Shown in pieces: positions 5,298-6,627 of a stretch of DNA of 6,627 nt; positions within the stretch are counted from its first letter, which is position 1, and every line of letters starts with the position of its first letter. Below the pieces are notes generated by a model. It was not told where the DNA came from. It did not search any database and saw nothing but the letters and a program-made list of their open reading frames with translations. A program made the position numbers and the translations under genes. The DNA is from Dehalococcoidia bacterium (GTDB lineage: Bacteria > Chloroflexota > Dehalococcoidia > UBA2985): positions 1 to 6,627 of the forward strand of contig JASLXI010000050.1 of NCBI GenBank assembly GCA_030740415.1, in the 5' to 3' direction.

Positions 5298-6230
5298 TCA
5301 CTGGATTGCCGCAGGGACGGTCTTCAAACCTGGCTCCAGTACATGTCCCTTTCTTGGGTGGAGGGCATTGCCCTGTCCTAGCAGGCGCCTCTGATGAAAC
5401 AGGTACTGCTGGGCGTAGCCGGCATACCCGCCCCACTTCTCCAGAGCCCAGGTGCGGATATCTTTGTAGTTTAGCTTTGCTCCATTCAGATACCAGTCCT
5501 CCATAGCACGGCGTACCCATCGGTCTATGGGACAGGCATCCATCTTGTCCAACGAGAAGAGGAGAACGCAGTCGGCCACCTTGTCTCCCACACCGGCCAG
5601 AGAGGTGAGCACATCCTTGGCTTCCTGGTATGGGATACGACGCAGGGATTCCAGGTTCACCACTCCCTGGGCCATTTTCTCTGCGGCTCTGGCCACGTAT
5701 TTGGCTCTAAACCCCAGCTTCAGCCCTGTCAGGGCTTCTTCGCCCACCTCGGCCAACCTCTTGGGAGTCGGGAAGGAATAGTTTGTGTAGTCGTCCAGCC
5801 TCAATGGTCGCCCGTAGTTTTCGGCTATGTTAACCATGCTCGCCGAGATGCGGGGTATGTTGGAATTGGCGGAGCATATGAAGGATACGAGGCATTCCCA
5901 CGGATCCTGGCGCAGAATCCGCAGGCCCCGGTATGCGGAAATGGCCTCGTGCATTCGGGAGTCGGTGTCTATGTAGGAGTAGATGGTCTCCAGGTCGTCG
6001 TCCAGGTGTAGGTAGTCTCGCAGCGCGGCCTCTATCTGCTCCGGCGAGGACGACCAGTTGCGGACCTCCAGCCGTGGGCCGTTCTGCCTTAACGCCAGCA
6101 GGTCGTTGTGGAGGACGCCATAGTACCATTCGCCCCGGCGTTGCCACCGGAAGGTCTGGCCGCTCTCCAGAGTGCTAGCCAGGTCCAACGGCTGACCTAT
6201 ATCGAGACTCAGGGCGACTTTGCTATCCAT
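5298..6230 (-). CDS. ogg: 8-oxoguanine DNA glycosylase/AP lyase, OGG1 type
   Basis: A 310-residue bifunctional base-excision enzyme that removes 8-oxoguanine and nicks the abasic site. GQTFRWQ (24-30) belongs to the OGG N-terminal domain; Gly24 matches human Gly42, which reads the N7-H of 8-oxoG. FICSANSNIPRI (117-128) carries the equivalents of human Asn149 and Arg154 (Asn122, Arg127). The helix-hairpin-helix LAGVGDKVADC (211-221) holds catalytic Lys217 and Cys221, and PIDRW supplies catalytic Asp236. Gln274 and Phe278 in YAQQYLF match the residues that sandwich the damaged base. All key positions are therefore present. About 32 residues follow the usual end, without a motif I know. The ATG at 6230 is chosen because it fits the domain start; a TTG at 6281 in the same frame would add 17 residues inside dinG. 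The start overlaps the dinG stop by 22 bases. AGG 10 bases upstream is only a weak ribosome binding site, so translation probably depends on dinG. Confidence 0.93.
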   Translation of the reverse strand: MDSKVALSLDIGQPLDLASTLESGQTFRWQRRGEWYYGVLHNDLLALRQNGPRLEVRNWSSSPEQIEAALRDYLHLDDDLETIYSYIDTDSRMHEAISAYRGLRILRQDPWECLVSFICSANSNIPRISASMVNIAENYGRPLRLDDYTNYSFPTPKRLAEVGEEALTGLKLGFRAKYVARAAEKMAQGVVNLESLRRIPYQEAKDVLTSLAGVGDKVADCVLLFSLDKMDACPIDRWVRRAMEDWYLNGAKLNYKDIRTWALEKWGGYAGYAQQYLFHQRRLLGQGNALHPRKGHVLEPGLKTVPAAIQ

Positions 6231-6627
6231 TGCTTTACGGCCTGTGACAGTTCTCGAAGGGAGCCCTTTACCACCGTGCAATTTGGTAGAGATTCCAGGA
6301 AAACGGGGCCGTAGGACCGGGATAGGATGCGCGGGTCGAGCACGACCACCACACCTCTGTCCTCCTCGCCACGTATGAGACGGCCAAACCCCTGCCTAAA
6401 CCGCAACACCGACTGGGGCACCGCGTACTGGTTGAAGGGGTCCTCGAATTGCTGCGACCGGGCGGCGAACACAGGGTCTGTGGGAACGTTAAACGGCAAA
6501 CGGGCCACCACTAGCACCTTCAACGCAGCAGCGCGGTCGAGATACGACAACACCTGATCGGAGGAATATCTAGCCGAAAAGTCAACCAAGTACTGGCTGA
6601 CCTCGGTAGGAAACACAGACATGTGTC
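6209..6627 (-). CDS. dinG: C-terminal part of a DinG-family ATP-dependent helicase
   Basis: The frame is open to the right edge, so the 5' end of the gene is missing. The visible fragment has about 138 residues. From the Met at 6622, residues 36-55 (VLVVARLPFNVPTDPVFAAR) and DPFNQYAVPQ (61-70) are typical of DinG/XPD-like superfamily 2 helicases. RQGFGRLIRG (76-85) is helicase motif VI with the arginine finger residues, and DRGVVVVLDPRIL (88-100) is the conserved strand after it. The family unwinds DNA 5'-3', often past R-loops, D-loops and replication blocks, and usually has an iron-sulphur cluster; that region and the Walker motifs are not in the window. The segment before residue 34 does not look like the family (see findings). 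The stop lies 22 bases inside ogg. The Met at 6622 is internal, not the start. Confidence 0.85.
   Translation of the reverse strand, partial: HMSVFPTEVSQYLVDFSARYSSDQVLSYLDRAAALKVLVVARLPFNVPTDPVFAARSQQFEDPFNQYAVPQSVLRFRQGFGRLIRGEEDRGVVVVLDPRILSRSYGPVFLESLPNCTVVKGSLRELSQAVKQWIAKSP

Noticed and set aside
5272..5520. Minus-strand frame of 82 codons overlapping the end of ogg.
   Set aside because: It is an alternate frame of ogg; its Pro/Arg/Gly-rich product is typical of a shadow, and ogg is clearly coding there.

Overview
The window holds six genes and a likely relic, all ordinary bacterial housekeeping functions. I found no CRISPR array, insertion sequence, phage gene, toxin-antitoxin pair or rRNA, and no previously undescribed multi-gene system. 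The protein sequences and the mix of genes (an OGG1-type 8-oxoguanine glycosylase beside a DinG-type helicase, RecJ, FabF, a class II tRNA nucleotidyltransferase) look most like Chloroflexota, perhaps Dehalococcoidia or SAR202-like. That is an inference from sequence feel, about even odds. Both ends cut through genes, so this may be a piece of a larger contig or a whole short metagenomic contig.

Layout, left to right. Bases 1-176 (+) are the tail of a membrane protein that looks like prolipoprotein diacylglyceryl transferase (lgt). It runs tail to tail, with a 19-base gap, into a minus-strand unit read leftwards from about 3627: fabF (3555-2311), a small cysteine-rich zinc-binding protein (2259-1993) and recJ (1911-196). 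At 3556-3734 is a divergent promoter region, with a candidate promoter for fabF on the minus strand and a perfect extended -10 for cca on the plus strand. The cca gene (3735-4994, +) ends in a strong stem-loop that includes its stop codon. A 303-base stretch follows without an intact gene (4995-5297). It carries a minus-strand terminator-like hairpin and what may be the decayed remains of a small zinc-ribbon membrane protein. From the right edge, dinG (partial, 6627-6209) and ogg (6230-5298) are read leftwards and overlap by 22 bases, so they are probably translationally coupled.

How the genes fit together: recJ, dinG and ogg are DNA repair or recombination functions (5'-3' single-strand exonuclease, 5'-3' helicase, oxidised-guanine excision). 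fabF and lgt serve lipid synthesis and lipoprotein lipidation, and cca matures or repairs tRNA 3' ends. The placement looks like a typical mosaic of short housekeeping operons and not a dedicated pathway.

Points worth a second look are the uncharacterised four-CxxC protein between fabF and recJ, TTG start codons on all three genes of that unit, the absence of the expected Trp-Glu-Gly motif from the dinG fragment near the window edge, a palindrome inside the candidate fabF promoter, and the possible zinc-ribbon/membrane-helix relic after ogg.
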